64,000 nt of DNA from Vasconcelosia minhoensis LEGE 07310 (GCF_015207255.1 NZ_JADEXG010000004.1:62001-126000); one strand, 5' to 3'. Shown: positions 1 through 8,777, numbered from the stretch's first letter. The notes: a model not told the origin generated them from the sequence alone. Numbers and translations are program-made.

Positions 1-249
1 CAGGCTACGTTAAACCAGGCAATCATTCGTATTGCTGACAACGGCCTTGGCATACCGGAAAACGTTCGGGTCAAGCTATTTGACCCGTTCTTTACGACTA
101 AGCCGGTGGGCAAAGGGACGGGTCTGGGCCTTTCAATTAGCTACCAAATTATCACTGAGCGGCACGGCGGGCAGCTCACCTGCTGGTCTAAACCAGGACA
201 GGGGACGGAATTCGCGATCGCAATTCCCCTCACCCTTCCAACTCGCTGA
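1..249 (+). CDS. Histidine kinase, C-terminal fragment (left-edge partial)
   Basis: This is the last 82 residues of a sensor histidine kinase whose start lies outside the window. The open frame runs from base 1 to a TGA at 247-249. Visible boxes are the N2/G1 box DNGLGIP, the F box LFDPFFTTK and the G2 box GTGLGLSIS, followed by HGGQL and [12 protein letters not shown], the usual end of an HATPase_c domain. It would bind ATP and phosphorylate a histidine in the missing part. The C-terminus ends straight after the ATPase fold, with no receiver domain. The gene ends 148 bp before the kinase-NACHT gene on the same strand. Confidence 0.9.
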   Translation, partial: QATLNQAIIRIADNGLGIPENVRVKLFDPFFTTKPVGKGTGLGLSISYQIITERHGGQLTCWSKPGQGTEFAIAIPLTLPTR

Positions 250-397
250 GCCCTCAAATACCCTATCGCCAAAGGCTAGCCGCCCCCAATATTCTCGGCA
301 GGCAATCCTAAACTGACAATCATGACGATGGGTAATAGACGTTATCCCTAGACCGCTACCATACTTAGGGAAGATGACTATGGCCAATTAAACCCAT

Positions 398-3223
398 ATG
401 ATCAGGCTGCTGGCGGGTCACTATCAGGTTCAAAAGCCGCTGGGCAAAGGGGGGTTCGGCGAAACCTTTCTAGCCCAGGATTTGCACCTGCCGACGCAGC
501 CGCTCTGTGTGGTCAAGCAGCTGAAGCCGCAGTTTCGCGAAGCTGCGGCTCTGGTCACCGCGCGGCGGCTGTTTGACCTGGAAGCCCAAACGCTATACCA
601 GCTGGGACGCCACAACCAGATCCCGCAGTTGCTGGCCCATTTTGAAGAAAATGGTGAGTTTTATCTGGTTCAAGAATTTATCGAAGGTCCGTCGCTGCAC
701 CAGGTCCTCCAGCAGCGTCGCTATCTCGGTCAGCCCGAAGCGCAACTCCTGCTGCGCGACCTGCTGCCTGTCCTGACGTTCATCCAGCAGCAGCAGGTGA
801 TTCACCGCGACATCAAACCGGCCAACATTATTCTGCGACAGGGCGATGGTAAGCCGGTACTGATTGACTTTGGCGCGGTCAAGCAAATGAGTACCCGGCT
901 CGCCGACTCGGGGTTCACGATCAGCATCGGCTCATCGGGCTATATGCCCGCTGAGCAGCAGGCTGGGCAGCCGCGCCCCAGCAGCGACCTCTACGCCCTG
1001 GGGATGACCTGTTTGCAGGCACTGACCGGACTCACCCCGCAGAAGCTGCCGCGCGATCGCGACACTGAAGAAGTAGATCTCAGCCAGCTGCCCAACGGGC
1101 TGAGACTAGAGGAGAATCTGGCCGCAGTGCTGGCCAGAATGGTGCGCTATGACTACCGCGATCGCTACCCCGATGCAGCAGCAACGCTTCAGGCGTTGGA
1201 AATCTCGCAGGCTTCACCAATGCCAGGCCCGGACCGTCTGTCCGTCATTACCGAGAGCCAGCGGCCCGGGTCGTCTGTAACAGTAGCGCAAACGGCGCTG
1301 GGTAACTCGGCAGATCCGACGGTTCATATGACCACGGCAGCTCCAGACAGTCTCAGCAGTCGGGAGTATCGCAACCGTCAGGCCCTGCTCAACAAGGTTA
1401 GAAACTATTGGATCAGGGGCGTTTTAGAAAATTCGTTGCTTGACCAGATCCAGCTGGTGCTAGGACTAGAAGAACATCCCCAGGCGGTGAGTACGCCCTG
1501 GAATATTGAAGTTAAAATCCAGGACCAGCCTCGGACCGAGCTGCCTACTCACGCCTCGGTGCTCTCCATTTTTGACCAGATGGGAACCGGGCGGACGCTG
1601 CTGATTTTAGGCGAGCCTGGAGCGGGCAAGACGACTACGCTGTTGCAGCTGGCCCGAGAGCTGGTCAGCCGGGCCGAGCAAAACAGTTATCAGCTGCTGC
1701 CAGTGGTCTTAAATCTGTCTTCTTGGGGCAGCCACCAGCCCTACTTTGGGCAGTGGATCGTCGAGGAGCTTAATGCCAAGTATCAGGTGCCCAAGCCGGT
1801 CGGTCGCTCCTGGGTCGAGCAGCAACATCTGCTGCTCTTACTCGACGGGCTAGATGAGGTTTCGCTTGAAAACCGAGAGGCCTGTGTACTTGCGCTCAAC
1901 CAGTTTCAGCAGCAGTTTGCTACCGAGCTGGTCGTCTGCTGCCGCCGCCGCGATTACGATGGGCTGAGCCAGCGACTCCAGCTGCAAACTGCCCTGTATC
2001 TGCAAGCCCTGTCTCCCAATCAGGTCCAGACCTACCTGGAACAGCTCCAGTTCGACCTCAGCGGCTTACAGCAGTGGCTCACCGCCGACACCCCGATGCA
2101 GACATTAGCCCGATCGCCGCTGATGCTTAACATTATGGTGCTAGCCTACCGCGACCTCACCCCCAGCGGTATCCCCGCCACCCGTTCTTTGGAAGAGCAG
2201 CGGCGGCGACTGTTTGACCGCTATATTGCCCAAATGTTGGAGCGTCGGGGCCGCGATCGCTATTCCCGGCAGCAGATGCTCAACGGACTACGCTGGCTGG
2301 CGCGCCAGCTCACCCACTCAGGCCAGACGATCTTCTTAATCGAACGGCTACAGCCGCAGTGGTTGCATCGCTCCGGCGACCGTTTCCTCTACCGCGCGGT
2401 GTCCTCTCTGCTCGCAGGTCTAGGCTTCGGGCTGAGCTATGGTATCTTCAGCCAGATTGGCATCGGTATTGCTGAAGTCGGCTGGTGGGGTGACCTGCGG
2501 CCTTACTGGCTTGACAGCTTACATATGATTTTGATTTACAGCCCGCTCGTAGGGTTGGCGATTTCGCTACTGCCCGCCCAGGTCAGGCCGATCGAAACGC
2601 TGAACTGGTCCTGGCGACAGGCGCTGCCGGGAACGCTGCTCTGGCTCCTGATCGGGACCGCGATTGGGCTAGGTGGTGGGCTGATTGTTGACATCGTTGA
2701 ACCCGCTCTGATGGGAGCACCCATTCGTCATACTGGAGAGTCTTGGACTGCCTGGATCGCCGCTCACTTACTGCCCTTTGACGGGGTGAACGGCGGTATC
2801 GCCGGGACCGTTTTTGGCCTCACCAACGGGCTCAGGGGGTCAGAGGTGGAGACCAAAATTATTCCCAATCAGGCGATCTGGCGGTCGGTGAACAGTGCGG
2901 TGTATTTTGCGATCGCGGGCAGCTTCACCGGCGGGATTGCTGGTGCCCTGCTCGGCAGACCGTTCGACACCCCAATTCACATCAGCCTCATCAACGGCCT
3001 CAGCGTCGGGTTGCTGTCAGGTTTCCTCGGCGGCGGCGGCCTGGCGGCGCTGAAGCATTTTGTCCTAAGGCTGCTGCTCTACCGTCGCGGACAGATTCCC
3101 TGGAACTACAGCCGCTTTCTGGAACAGGCTACCGCCCACGCTTTTCTACAGAAGGTCGGCGGCGGTTATATCTTTATCCATCGCCTGCTGCTAGAGCATT
3201 TTGCCCAGCTGCCCAAAAGCTGA
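398..3223 (+). CDS. Membrane Ser/Thr protein kinase fused to NACHT NTPase
   Basis: A 941-residue fusion. Residues 8-270 are a Hanks-type Ser/Thr kinase: glycine loop GKGGFG (16-21), Lys40, catalytic HRDIKPAN (136-143) and DFG (157-159). After a linker, residues 324-375 match the helical segment that often precedes bacterial NACHT domains. Residues 398-560 carry a NACHT NTPase with Walker A GEPGAGKTT (about 405) and Walker B LLLLLDGLDEV (about 478). Residues 660-910 contain several Gly-rich hydrophobic segments, so the protein is probably anchored in the plasma membrane, and a conserved VGGGYIFIHRLLLEHFA tail follows. Kinase-NACHT fusions are known in cyanobacteria, and NACHT proteins include anti-phage sensors. 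Signalling or defence is inferred. The ATG at 398 is the only sensible start. Confidence 0.9.
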   Translation: MIRLLAGHYQVQKPLGKGGFGETFLAQDLHLPTQPLCVVKQLKPQFREAAALVTARRLFDLEAQTLYQLGRHNQIPQLLAHFEENGEFYLVQEFIEGPSLHQVLQQRRYLGQPEAQLLLRDLLPVLTFIQQQQVIHRDIKPANIILRQGDGKPVLIDFGAVKQMSTRLADSGFTISIGSSGYMPAEQQAGQPRPSSDLYALGMTCLQALTGLTPQKLPRDRDTEEVDLSQLPNGLRLEENLAAVLARMVRYDYRDRYPDAAATLQALEISQASPMPGPDRLSVITESQRPGSSVTVAQTALGNSADPTVHMTTAAPDSLSSREYRNRQALLNKVRNYWIRGVLENSLLDQIQLVLGLEEHPQAVSTPWNIEVKIQDQPRTELPTHASVLSIFDQMGTGRTLLILGEPGAGKTTTLLQLARELVSRAEQNSYQLLPVVLNLSSWGSHQPYFGQWIVEELNAKYQVPKPVGRSWVEQQHLLLLLDGLDEVSLENREACVLALNQFQQQFATELVVCCRRRDYDGLSQRLQLQTALYLQALSPNQVQTYLEQLQFDLSGLQQWLTADTPMQTLARSPLMLNIMVLAYRDLTPSGIPATRSLEEQRRRLFDRYIAQMLERRGRDRYSRQQMLNGLRWLARQLTHSGQTIFLIERLQPQWLHRSGDRFLYRAVSSLLAGLGFGLSYGIFSQIGIGIAEVGWWGDLRPYWLDSLHMILIYSPLVGLAISLLPAQVRPIETLNWSWRQALPGTLLWLLIGTAIGLGGGLIVDIVEPALMGAPIRHTGESWTAWIAAHLLPFDGVNGGIAGTVFGLTNGLRGSEVETKIIPNQAIWRSVNSAVYFAIAGSFTGGIAGALLGRPFDTPIHISLINGLSVGLLSGFLGGGGLAALKHFVLRLLLYRRGQIPWNYSRFLEQATAHAFLQKVGGGYIFIHRLLLEHFAQLPKS

Positions 3224-3297
3224 CTCGCTCTGATCCTAAAACCTGACGTTACGTAAGGCACAAGGGGAAATTCAGGCCGACGGAACTGACCAGATTT

Positions 3298-3459
3298 TTA
3301 CCCAGTCTTGGTGCCTGCTAGAACCAGCTGACCCAGTTCTTTGGCGAGTTCGGGCGTATCTCCAAACTGGTCAGTCAGATAGCTGCAATCGGTCTTTACG
3401 CCGGGTAATAGAGTTTGAAGATAGCGTTGCCAATATTGTTCAATTTGAAAATGGTTCAT
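3298..3459 (-). pseudogene. ASCH-domain protein remnant (N-terminal 53 residues)
   Basis: The minus strand from 3459 encodes 53 residues ending LVLAGTKTG before a TAA. The arrangement FGDTPELAKELGQLVLAGTKT closely resembles the N-terminal third of ASCH proteins, a PUA-like fold that binds RNA or modified nucleosides and usually spans about 150 residues. The rest of the domain is missing, and none of the sequence down to 3224 continues it in any frame that I could follow. I read it as a 3'-truncated relic with no expected function. It lies directly downstream of the GST gene on the same strand. Confidence 0.6.
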
Positions 3460-3484
3460 GATGACTGCACTGCGTATAAATTCA

Positions 3485-4126
3485 CTACCAACGGCGCTCT
3501 AAAATGGCTCGAATGTTGGGTAGGGCAGCCGCGATCGCGTCAGGCGTATAGGCCGTTTGCTGCCAGCTCTGCCGCTGAGCCAGCCGCGCTGACCAGGCCC
3601 TCAGGCGGGGATAGCTATCCAGGGGCAGAGACGGCACCAGCGTCCCCGCGACAATATCGGCTAGCGTGAAGGCTTCTCCGGCAAAGTAAGGGCGCTGGTC
3701 GAGCAGCTTTTCCAAAAATTGCAGGATAACGGTCACTCGCTGCTGAGCCGCTTCAAGCTTCTGAGGAGCAACCTCTAGTCCGACCATGGGTCGAGTGAGG
3801 GGAATCGTCTCCGGTTGTAGCTCTACTACGGTGATGGTTTCAACCATCCGCACCCTAGCCACAGCGCCAGGGTCGCTCGGCATCAGGGAGGGCGTCGGAT
3901 ACATAGCTTCTAGATAGTCCAAAATGGCCAATGACTCCACCACCTGCAACCCGTCATCGACAATGGCGGGAACCCGCTGGAGCGGATTGATCGCAGCAAA
4001 TTCATCGCTGAACTGGTCCCCATCTAAGTTGACTAAAATAGATTCGAAGGGAATTTGCTTTTCCAGCAAGGTAATCCAGACTCGACGAGCATTGACAGAA
4101 ATAGGATTGTAGTAAAACTTCAGCAT
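3485..4126 (-). CDS. Glutathione S-transferase family protein
   Basis: A 213-residue cytosolic GST. The N-terminal thioredoxin fold starts MLKFYYNPISVNARRVW, with Ser10 as a plausible glutathione-activating residue. The cis-proline motif RVPAIV (51-56) and the glutathione-binding ES pair (64-65) are present. The C-terminal half is the all-helical domain, with FTLADIVAG as the N-capping/hydrophobic-staple region. The family conjugates glutathione to electrophiles or reduces peroxides; the substrate here is unknown. It is the first gene of a minus-strand stretch rich in broken genes, but this one looks complete. The ATG at 4126 gives the canonical GST start. Confidence 0.9.
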   Translation of the reverse strand: MLKFYYNPISVNARRVWITLLEKQIPFESILVNLDGDQFSDEFAAINPLQRVPAIVDDGLQVVESLAILDYLEAMYPTPSLMPSDPGAVARVRMVETITVVELQPETIPLTRPMVGLEVAPQKLEAAQQRVTVILQFLEKLLDQRPYFAGEAFTLADIVAGTLVPSLPLDSYPRLRAWSARLAQRQSWQQTAYTPDAIAAALPNIRAILERRW

Positions 4127-4158
4127 ATTGACTCCGATTAGATCGTTATCCTTTGATC

Positions 4159-4653
4159 TCAGTAGCAGAACTTCTCACATCGCGCCTTCAGGGCTTGGTC
4201 AAAGTCGAGATAGCCCTGTCGGCTGACGCAGTAGATGCCGCGCCAGGCCAGAAAAGGAATGAGTAGGCCAGAATTTTCGTGGATCTGGCTAAATCGACTG
4301 TGCCGATCGTCAATTGCTTCAAATTTGAACGTATGGCGAACGGTGAACAGAATGGGGGCGGCAAAATGGCCCTGCCAGACGAAGCATCGGGGTGACTCAA
4401 TCTCTAGAAATTGAGCCGTAATCCAATGCTGGCCAAACTGACTCAGGTCTTCTAAAAATTGAATCGATTTTCCAACCGCGAACTGGGCGTGCGCTTCCAG
4501 CACAAACGGATTCCACTCTGGGTAGGCTTCAAAGTCAGTCACCTGCTCCCAGACGACCTGACGCGGGGCCTGAATCACGACTGCCGTTGTCCAGCCGTTT
4601 ATCAGTGCCATGCGCTGTTGCAGACTGGGACGAGTTGAGACATGAAGAGTCAT
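4159..4653 (-). CDS. SRPBCC (START-like/polyketide cyclase) family protein
   Basis: 164 residues. The core VVIQAPRQVVWEQVTDFEAYPEWNPFV is the classic opening of SRPBCC proteins, a helix-grip fold with a hydrophobic ligand pocket. The later strand FTVRHTFKFEAI and the closing helix around FDQALKARCEKF fit the same fold. The ligand is unknown. The ORF start at 4653 overlaps the end of the upstream GNAT frame by 4 bp, so the two were probably co-transcribed and translationally coupled. An internal start near MALINGW is also possible. Confidence 0.8.
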   Translation of the reverse strand: MTLHVSTRPSLQQRMALINGWTTAVVIQAPRQVVWEQVTDFEAYPEWNPFVLEAHAQFAVGKSIQFLEDLSQFGQHWITAQFLEIESPRCFVWQGHFAAPILFTVRHTFKFEAIDDRHSRFSQIHENSGLLIPFLAWRGIYCVSRQGYLDFDQALKARCEKFCY

Positions 4654-5221
4654 GGTTCTTTCCTAAACTGGATTGATTGAGCAACAGGAAGCGTACGGCG
4701 AAAAACATATACCTCGTGGGTTTTGTTGCCATAAGGACGTGGTGGCGTCTTGCGGATAACCTCGAAGCCCATGCGCTGCCAGAACTGTCTGCCTGGCGCG
4801 TTGGCCGCGATCGCGCATAGCGAAACAGACCTCCCCCCCTGTCCCACAAGCCACCGTTCGAACGTGCGATAGAAGTCAGCGCCCAATCCTTGCCCCCGCT
4901 GCTCGGGTGCCAGCAGCATCAGCCCAATCCACCAGGTTTGGTCGTCAGGATAGTGCTGCACGGCCACAATCGCGCCGACCAAGCGATCGCCATGTCAAAC
5001 AGCCCTACGACCTGAATATCCTCGACAGCCTTGCCGTCGGGCAATTCCTCAAACTCTGCCTGAGCGGCTGTCGGGACGGCAGGAACACCGTTGGTCATGA
5101 CAAAAAAGTCAGCGCATTGCTCGAAGAGACCCTGGAGGACTCCGGCTGCTTGAGGGGTGAGCTGGCTGACGGCATAGTCACGGCGCTCTGATACCAGCCT
5201 GAATGACGATAAAGCAGTCAT
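4650..5221 (-). pseudogene. GNAT N-acetyltransferase split by a frameshift
   Basis: Two adjacent minus-strand frames together make one GNAT acetyltransferase. The first, starting ATG at 5221 (MTALSSFRLVSERRDYAV), runs to VVGLFD and then goes off-family. The second supplies RLVGAIVAVQHYPDDQTWWIGLMLLAPEQRGQGLG, which contains the acetyl-CoA-binding Q/RxxGxG motif, and continues to FWQRMGFEVIRK. The join is at about 4991-4996, immediately beside a HIP1 octamer at 4983-4990, and needs a one-base correction. The CoA-binding half could only be made from an internal start (ORF 4650-4982). Either the gene is broken or there is a sequencing error. A GAGGTC ribosome site precedes the 5221 start. Confidence 0.75.
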
Positions 5222-5247
5222 GTTGACCTCACATTGATTTGATTTCA

Positions 5248-5631
5248 TCAGTTGCCCACCCGATACTGCAAACGAACGACTCCCCCAGCGTAGGTTTTGC
5301 TGTTTGTCAGCTCTAGCGGCGTTTGGGGGATCGTCTGAGCAAACAGTGGAATCCCTGTCCCCATCAAAAATGGATTGACTTTGACAATCAGCCGGTCAAT
5401 CAGGCGGGCGGCAAACAGCGCTGCCGCCAAATTGGCTCCCCCGCAAAGCCAAATACCTTTGCCGTTTTCTGCCTTCAGGCTGCTGACCTGAGCAATCGCA
5501 TGATCAGACACCAGGATGACAGCCTGATCTAGGCTCGCTGGCAGACTACGGGAAAAAAGATACTGCCTCAAATGGGCGTAGGGACTCGTTACCCCTGGGT
5601 AAGCGCGATCGCGCCCTGGAGCTGAGCCCAC
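5248..5631 (-). pseudogene. DHFR/RibD-C family reductase lacking its N-terminus
   Basis: From about YLFSRSLP onward this frame matches the C-terminal two thirds of the dihydrofolate reductase-like (RibD C-terminal) family: IWLCGGANLAAALFAARLIDRLIVKVNPFLMGTGIPLF is the NADPH-binding GGxxL segment and following strand. The expected N-terminal part (about 60-70 residues, IAxSLDGYIA type) is absent. The first residues of the frame, MGSAPGRDRAYPGV, are the out-of-frame reading of the neighbouring acyl-CoA dehydrogenase end. I therefore read the gene as beheaded by a deletion. If translated at all, the product should not bind its substrates normally. Confidence 0.75.
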
Positions 5632-6500
5632 AGTTCACCATAGCGCCGTAGCAGATAGGGATCCTCCGCTGCCGTTTCTACCGCTGCCGTTTCCCAGGGA
5701 CGAGCCTGGGTGCGAGTATAGGCCTGAGCCGCCGCCAGGGCACCCTCAGCAATGCCTTGGAAAATAGCGGACTGCACCAGCATGCCACCAATTCCCAGCC
5801 CGGTCGGGAAGGCGCTTTCCAGGTTTGGCGGCGGCCCCAGCAGTTCGGCTGGCTCAACCCGCACTGATTCAAAGGTAAAGCTGCCGCTGGCGGTGCGGCG
5901 CTGTCCCAGGGTATCCCAGTCGTGGTTATAGGTCAGGCCGGGTCGGTCGCTTGGGAGCACAAACATGACTGGCAGCGGATTTCCCGGCTGGGTCGCAGCG
6001 CAGATCATCCGATCGGCCACCACGGCCCCAGTACAGAAGGTTTTTACGCCGCTGGCCCGAAAGCCATCGCCGTCGGCCTCCAACGTCAGCCGCAGGTCGC
6101 GGGTGTTGATGGCGTTAGCCCAAAAGTGATTGTGCTGGGCTGTGTCGCGATAGTAGCGAACGGTTTGCTCAGCGGTGCCGATCAAATGGGGCACGACAGA
6201 GAGCAGCAGATGATAGCCGTAGAGCTGGGCCGCAGAGCTATCGGTTTTAGCCAGGGCTTTGACGATATCCATCGCCTCTGACCAGCTAGCGCCGGTGCCG
6301 CCGTAGGCTTTGGGCACCACCAGCGGCAGCAGTCCGGCAGCTCGAAGACACCGCACTTCTGGACTGGGGCTGCCCGCGATCGCGTCTCGCTCCTGTACGG
6401 TATGGCGAAGCTCGTTTGCAACTTCAGCAGCGGTGACCGCGTAATCTCTATTTCGAAAATAATCGCCTGTAATTTTAGAGGGGTTTAAAGCAATCGTCAT
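5589..6500 (-). pseudogene. Acyl-CoA dehydrogenase-like flavoprotein, C-terminally truncated
   Basis: 303 residues resembling the acyl-CoA dehydrogenase/SfnB-DszC type flavin monooxygenases, which are normally about 390-400 residues. Present are the N-terminal helical domain with VPKAYGGTGASWSEA and the middle beta domain (VKTFCTGAVVADRMICAA). The C-terminal helical domain breaks off after DPYLLRRYGELWAQLQGAIALTQG. The last in-family residues coincide with a HIP1 octamer at 5606-5613, after which the sequence becomes the DHFR-like gene in another frame. The missing C-terminal helices form the flavin site and tetramer core, so activity is doubtful. The start at ATG 6500 looks normal. Confidence 0.75.
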
Positions 6501-6528
6501 AATCTCTTTGTTCCTTTAGGATATTTGG

Positions 6529-6741
6529 CTAACTAAAATCGGCAGCAGCGTAGTAGCGCTGCTCCAGCCAAGCGCGCAGACCTGCTTCGGAGACACCTCG
6601 GATGCGCTGCTGGGTTACCGGGTCGTAGGCATCAAACAGGGTTTGGCCGTCTTGGGAAGAGCGGGCTTGGATTCTGGGATCCTGGCAAGTTGTCAATGCC
6701 TGAACCCATTGATTCAGCAAGAAGCGAAACCCTCTAGCCAA
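6529..6741 (-). CDS. Small cyanobacterial hypothetical protein (possibly partial)
   Basis: About 70 residues with a TTG start at 6741. The C-terminal half has the pattern DPRIQAR...DGQTLFDAYDPVTQQ followed by SEAGLRAWLEQRYY, which resembles short uncharacterised cyanobacterial proteins with a conserved YDP and WLE(Q/K)RY. I do not recognise a function. No good ribosome-binding site precedes the TTG, and the sequence just upstream belongs to a DUF2281-like remnant in another frame, so the true N-terminus may have been lost. Confidence 0.5.
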   Translation of the reverse strand: MARGFRFLLNQWVQALTTCQDPRIQARSSQDGQTLFDAYDPVTQQRIRGVSEAGLRAWLEQRYYAAADFS

Positions 6742-6815
6742 CCTGTTCTGACCTGAGCCTTGATACTGCTGGGAGGCAACAGCTCAAGGGTTTCATATAG
6801 GGTTTTGGTGTTCAT
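6714..6815 (-). pseudogene. DUF2281-type antitoxin remnant
   Basis: An ATG at 6815 opens MNTKTLYETLELLPPSSIKAQV, which looks like the N-terminus of DUF2281 proteins (VapB-like antitoxins with a helical LPPSLQxQVLxF segment). Where the family would continue with DFVEFL, the frame becomes RTGWLEGFASC and stops at 6714. It overlaps the start of the 6529-6741 frame. I see this as a truncated antitoxin relic; no partner toxin is nearby. Confidence 0.5.
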
Positions 6816-7040
6816 CGTTCTAATTTTGATGACTTATGCTTTGTAAGTTAGTCAGCAATCGAGAATTAGTCGGGAATAGACGAGCGCTGATGGCGCGATT
6901 CTGCATCGGGATGGGCTGAAACGGCCTCTGAAATGTCTAAGCTGCTATGCCTGAGATGCGTCAGCGTACGATTAGCGGCTGGAGCATCTATGCTGGAGAC
7001 AGCTGTTTTTTGGCCCGCTTTTTAGAGGCCGCTGAATTTC

Positions 7041-7382
7041 ATGGCTGACTGCCCTCGCTGCCACCACACCATTTCTAGCTCTACCGTTCGCTGTCCTCAG
7101 TGCGGTTTAGAGCTCAAGGCCCACGGACATCCCGGCATCACGCTCTATCGGGCAGAGGGAGATACGGCGCTGTGCGATTGCTGTGTCTACGACGCCGACG
7201 ACAGCTGCACCTTTCCCCAGCGGCCCCATGCTCAGACCTGCACCCTATTTCAAGATATTGCGGTGGCAAACGCGCCGGTCCCGACCGATGAGGTCTACCG
7301 GATTCCCTGGTGGCGCAAGCATCGGGGCTGGGTAGCGCTAGCCGTTTTGCTGGGGATTAGCCTGATTATTGCGCTGCTGTAG
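7041..7382 (+). CDS. Zinc-ribbon membrane protein
   Basis: 113 residues. The N-terminus has two CxxC pairs (CPRC at 4-7 and CPQC at 18-21) forming a zinc ribbon. A second cysteine cluster follows (CDCC, DSCTFPQRPHAQTCTLF), a motif seen in conserved cyanobacterial zinc-ribbon proteins. The C-terminus has one hydrophobic segment (WVALAVLLGISLIIALL), so the protein is probably tail-anchored with the cysteine domains in the cytosol. The role is unknown; metal binding is inferred from the cysteines only. The ATG at 7041 places the first CxxC at residue 4, as usual for this type. Confidence 0.75.
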   Translation: MADCPRCHHTISSSTVRCPQCGLELKAHGHPGITLYRAEGDTALCDCCVYDADDSCTFPQRPHAQTCTLFQDIAVANAPVPTDEVYRIPWWRKHRGWVALAVLLGISLIIALL

Positions 7383-7585
7383 ACACAGCTGGGTGAATTA
7401 GGGTTTTCGGCGAGGGTGACTTTCATTACGGCGACCTCCATCACTATTGAGGGATGTATGAAAAACCTGACTAAGCTTATATCTGTATCTTAGGATCTTA
7501 GGGTTTCTTTCAGGCGGTTCAGAATAGGCCAGCCTGCTCACAGCCCAAACCTTGAAAATTTAGATTGATTTGAGCATTCAAATTT

Positions 7586-8641
7586 ATGAAAAAGCGACTT
7601 ACGTTTCTCGGTACTGCCAGCCTGCTTGCGCTGGTGGGTTTGACGGCCCGACCGGCAATTGCTCAGCGGGTGGTCGAAGTGACGCCCAGCGTTAGCGCAG
7701 AGAGCGCTTCAGCTGATTCGCTGATCTCTGGCCTGTTTGAAACCAGTAACGGCAGCCAGGTCGATGTCAGCTCGGTCGAAATCTTTGTCGATGGGCAGGA
7801 TGTCACCGCCGAGAGTTCAATTACGGCCAACTTCTTTAGCTATCGCCCGACCCAGCCGCTGCGACCGGGGCAGCATCAGGTGCAGGTGGAGTACAGCAAT
7901 ACCCAGGGCCAGCGCCGCGTTGCTAGCTGGGACTTCACGATCGCGGCCCCCGAGCCCGAAGTCGCCATCAGCTCAGTCACCCACAACGCTACCGAGCCGC
8001 TAGCTCAGAACGCGACGCTGCTGACGACGATTAACGGCACCCCCGGCGCTCAGGCTTGGGTTTTGCTGATTGAAAACGGTCAGCGCCTCCGCGAACTCCC
8101 CGCCGAAGAGGTTTCGCCAGGGGTCTACGTGGCGACCTATTCGCTTCAGGGTCAGAGCGCGGTAGGTGAAGCGATCGCGGTGGGTCAGCTGCAGCAGGGG
8201 GAGGCCCGAATCCTGGCTGCCGCGCCGCAGCCGGTGCGAATCAGCGCCACCGCCGCATCAACCGACGCCGTCCAGACGGAGGACCTAGACGCGACGGCGG
8301 CGGATACCAACTCAGCCGGGGGCCTGAAGCCGCAGTTTACCAGCCACAGCAGCGGCGATCGAATTAGCGATCGCGGCTTTACGCTAGTCGGACAAACTCT
8401 GCCTAATGCCCAAGTTGAAATTAAGGTGACCGCCAGCACCTCGGTGCTCGGCGGTGTCGTCAACGTGGGTTCCACCCGGCTGGTGGAGGAAACCGTTACG
8501 GCGGATGGCAACGGTGAATTTCGAGTAGAGGTGCCATCACCGCTAGTCATCGGGTCGGGAACGCGATACCAGGCCGAGGCCCTGGCCCGGCTCGGCGATC
8601 AGACCAGCTCAATCACGCAGCTGATGCTAGAGCAGGAGTAG
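7586..8641 (+). CDS. Secreted protein with beta-sandwich repeats
   Basis: 351 residues. A clear signal peptide (MKKRLTFLGTASLLALVGLTARPAIA, cleavage near residue 26) directs export. The mature part is rich in short strands. Residues 28-120 read like an Ig-like domain (LRPGQHQVQVEYSNTQGQRRVASWDFTI, similar to cell-wall-anchored Big-type modules). A second domain covers about 128-215. A third, Gly/Thr-rich one, follows a spacer at about 245-350. No C-terminal anchor or sorting signal is visible, so it is probably periplasmic or extracellular. Function unknown. A strong hairpin terminator follows at 8691. Confidence 0.7.
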   Translation: MKKRLTFLGTASLLALVGLTARPAIAQRVVEVTPSVSAESASADSLISGLFETSNGSQVDVSSVEIFVDGQDVTAESSITANFFSYRPTQPLRPGQHQVQVEYSNTQGQRRVASWDFTIAAPEPEVAISSVTHNATEPLAQNATLLTTINGTPGAQAWVLLIENGQRLRELPAEEVSPGVYVATYSLQGQSAVGEAIAVGQLQQGEARILAAAPQPVRISATAASTDAVQTEDLDATAADTNSAGGLKPQFTSHSSGDRISDRGFTLVGQTLPNAQVEIKVTASTSVLGGVVNVGSTRLVEETVTADGNGEFRVEVPSPLVIGSGTRYQAEALARLGDQTSSITQLMLEQE

Positions 8642-8690
8642 GGGGACTGTAGAACCTGAATTTTAGAGCTGTCGAAACGAGAAAATTTAA

Positions 8691-8724
8691 AAAGGCGGAG
8701 CCAGAAATACTTGCTCCGCCTTTT
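8691..8724. terminator. Bidirectional Rho-independent terminator
   Basis: Perfect stem AAAGGCGGAGC (8691-8701) and GCTCCGCCTTT (8713-8723) with an 11-base loop, A-rich on the left and T-rich on the right. It sits between the convergent 7586-8641 (+) and 8778-9137 (-) genes and could serve both. Confidence 0.85.
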
Positions 8725-8777
8725 GCACATTTGAATGGGACGATTAAGCTAACCGCTCACCGGGGTTGGTGAGATTG

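Noticed and set aside
3415-3669. An 84-residue plus-strand frame
   Set aside because: Antisense to the ASCH remnant and the end of the GST gene.
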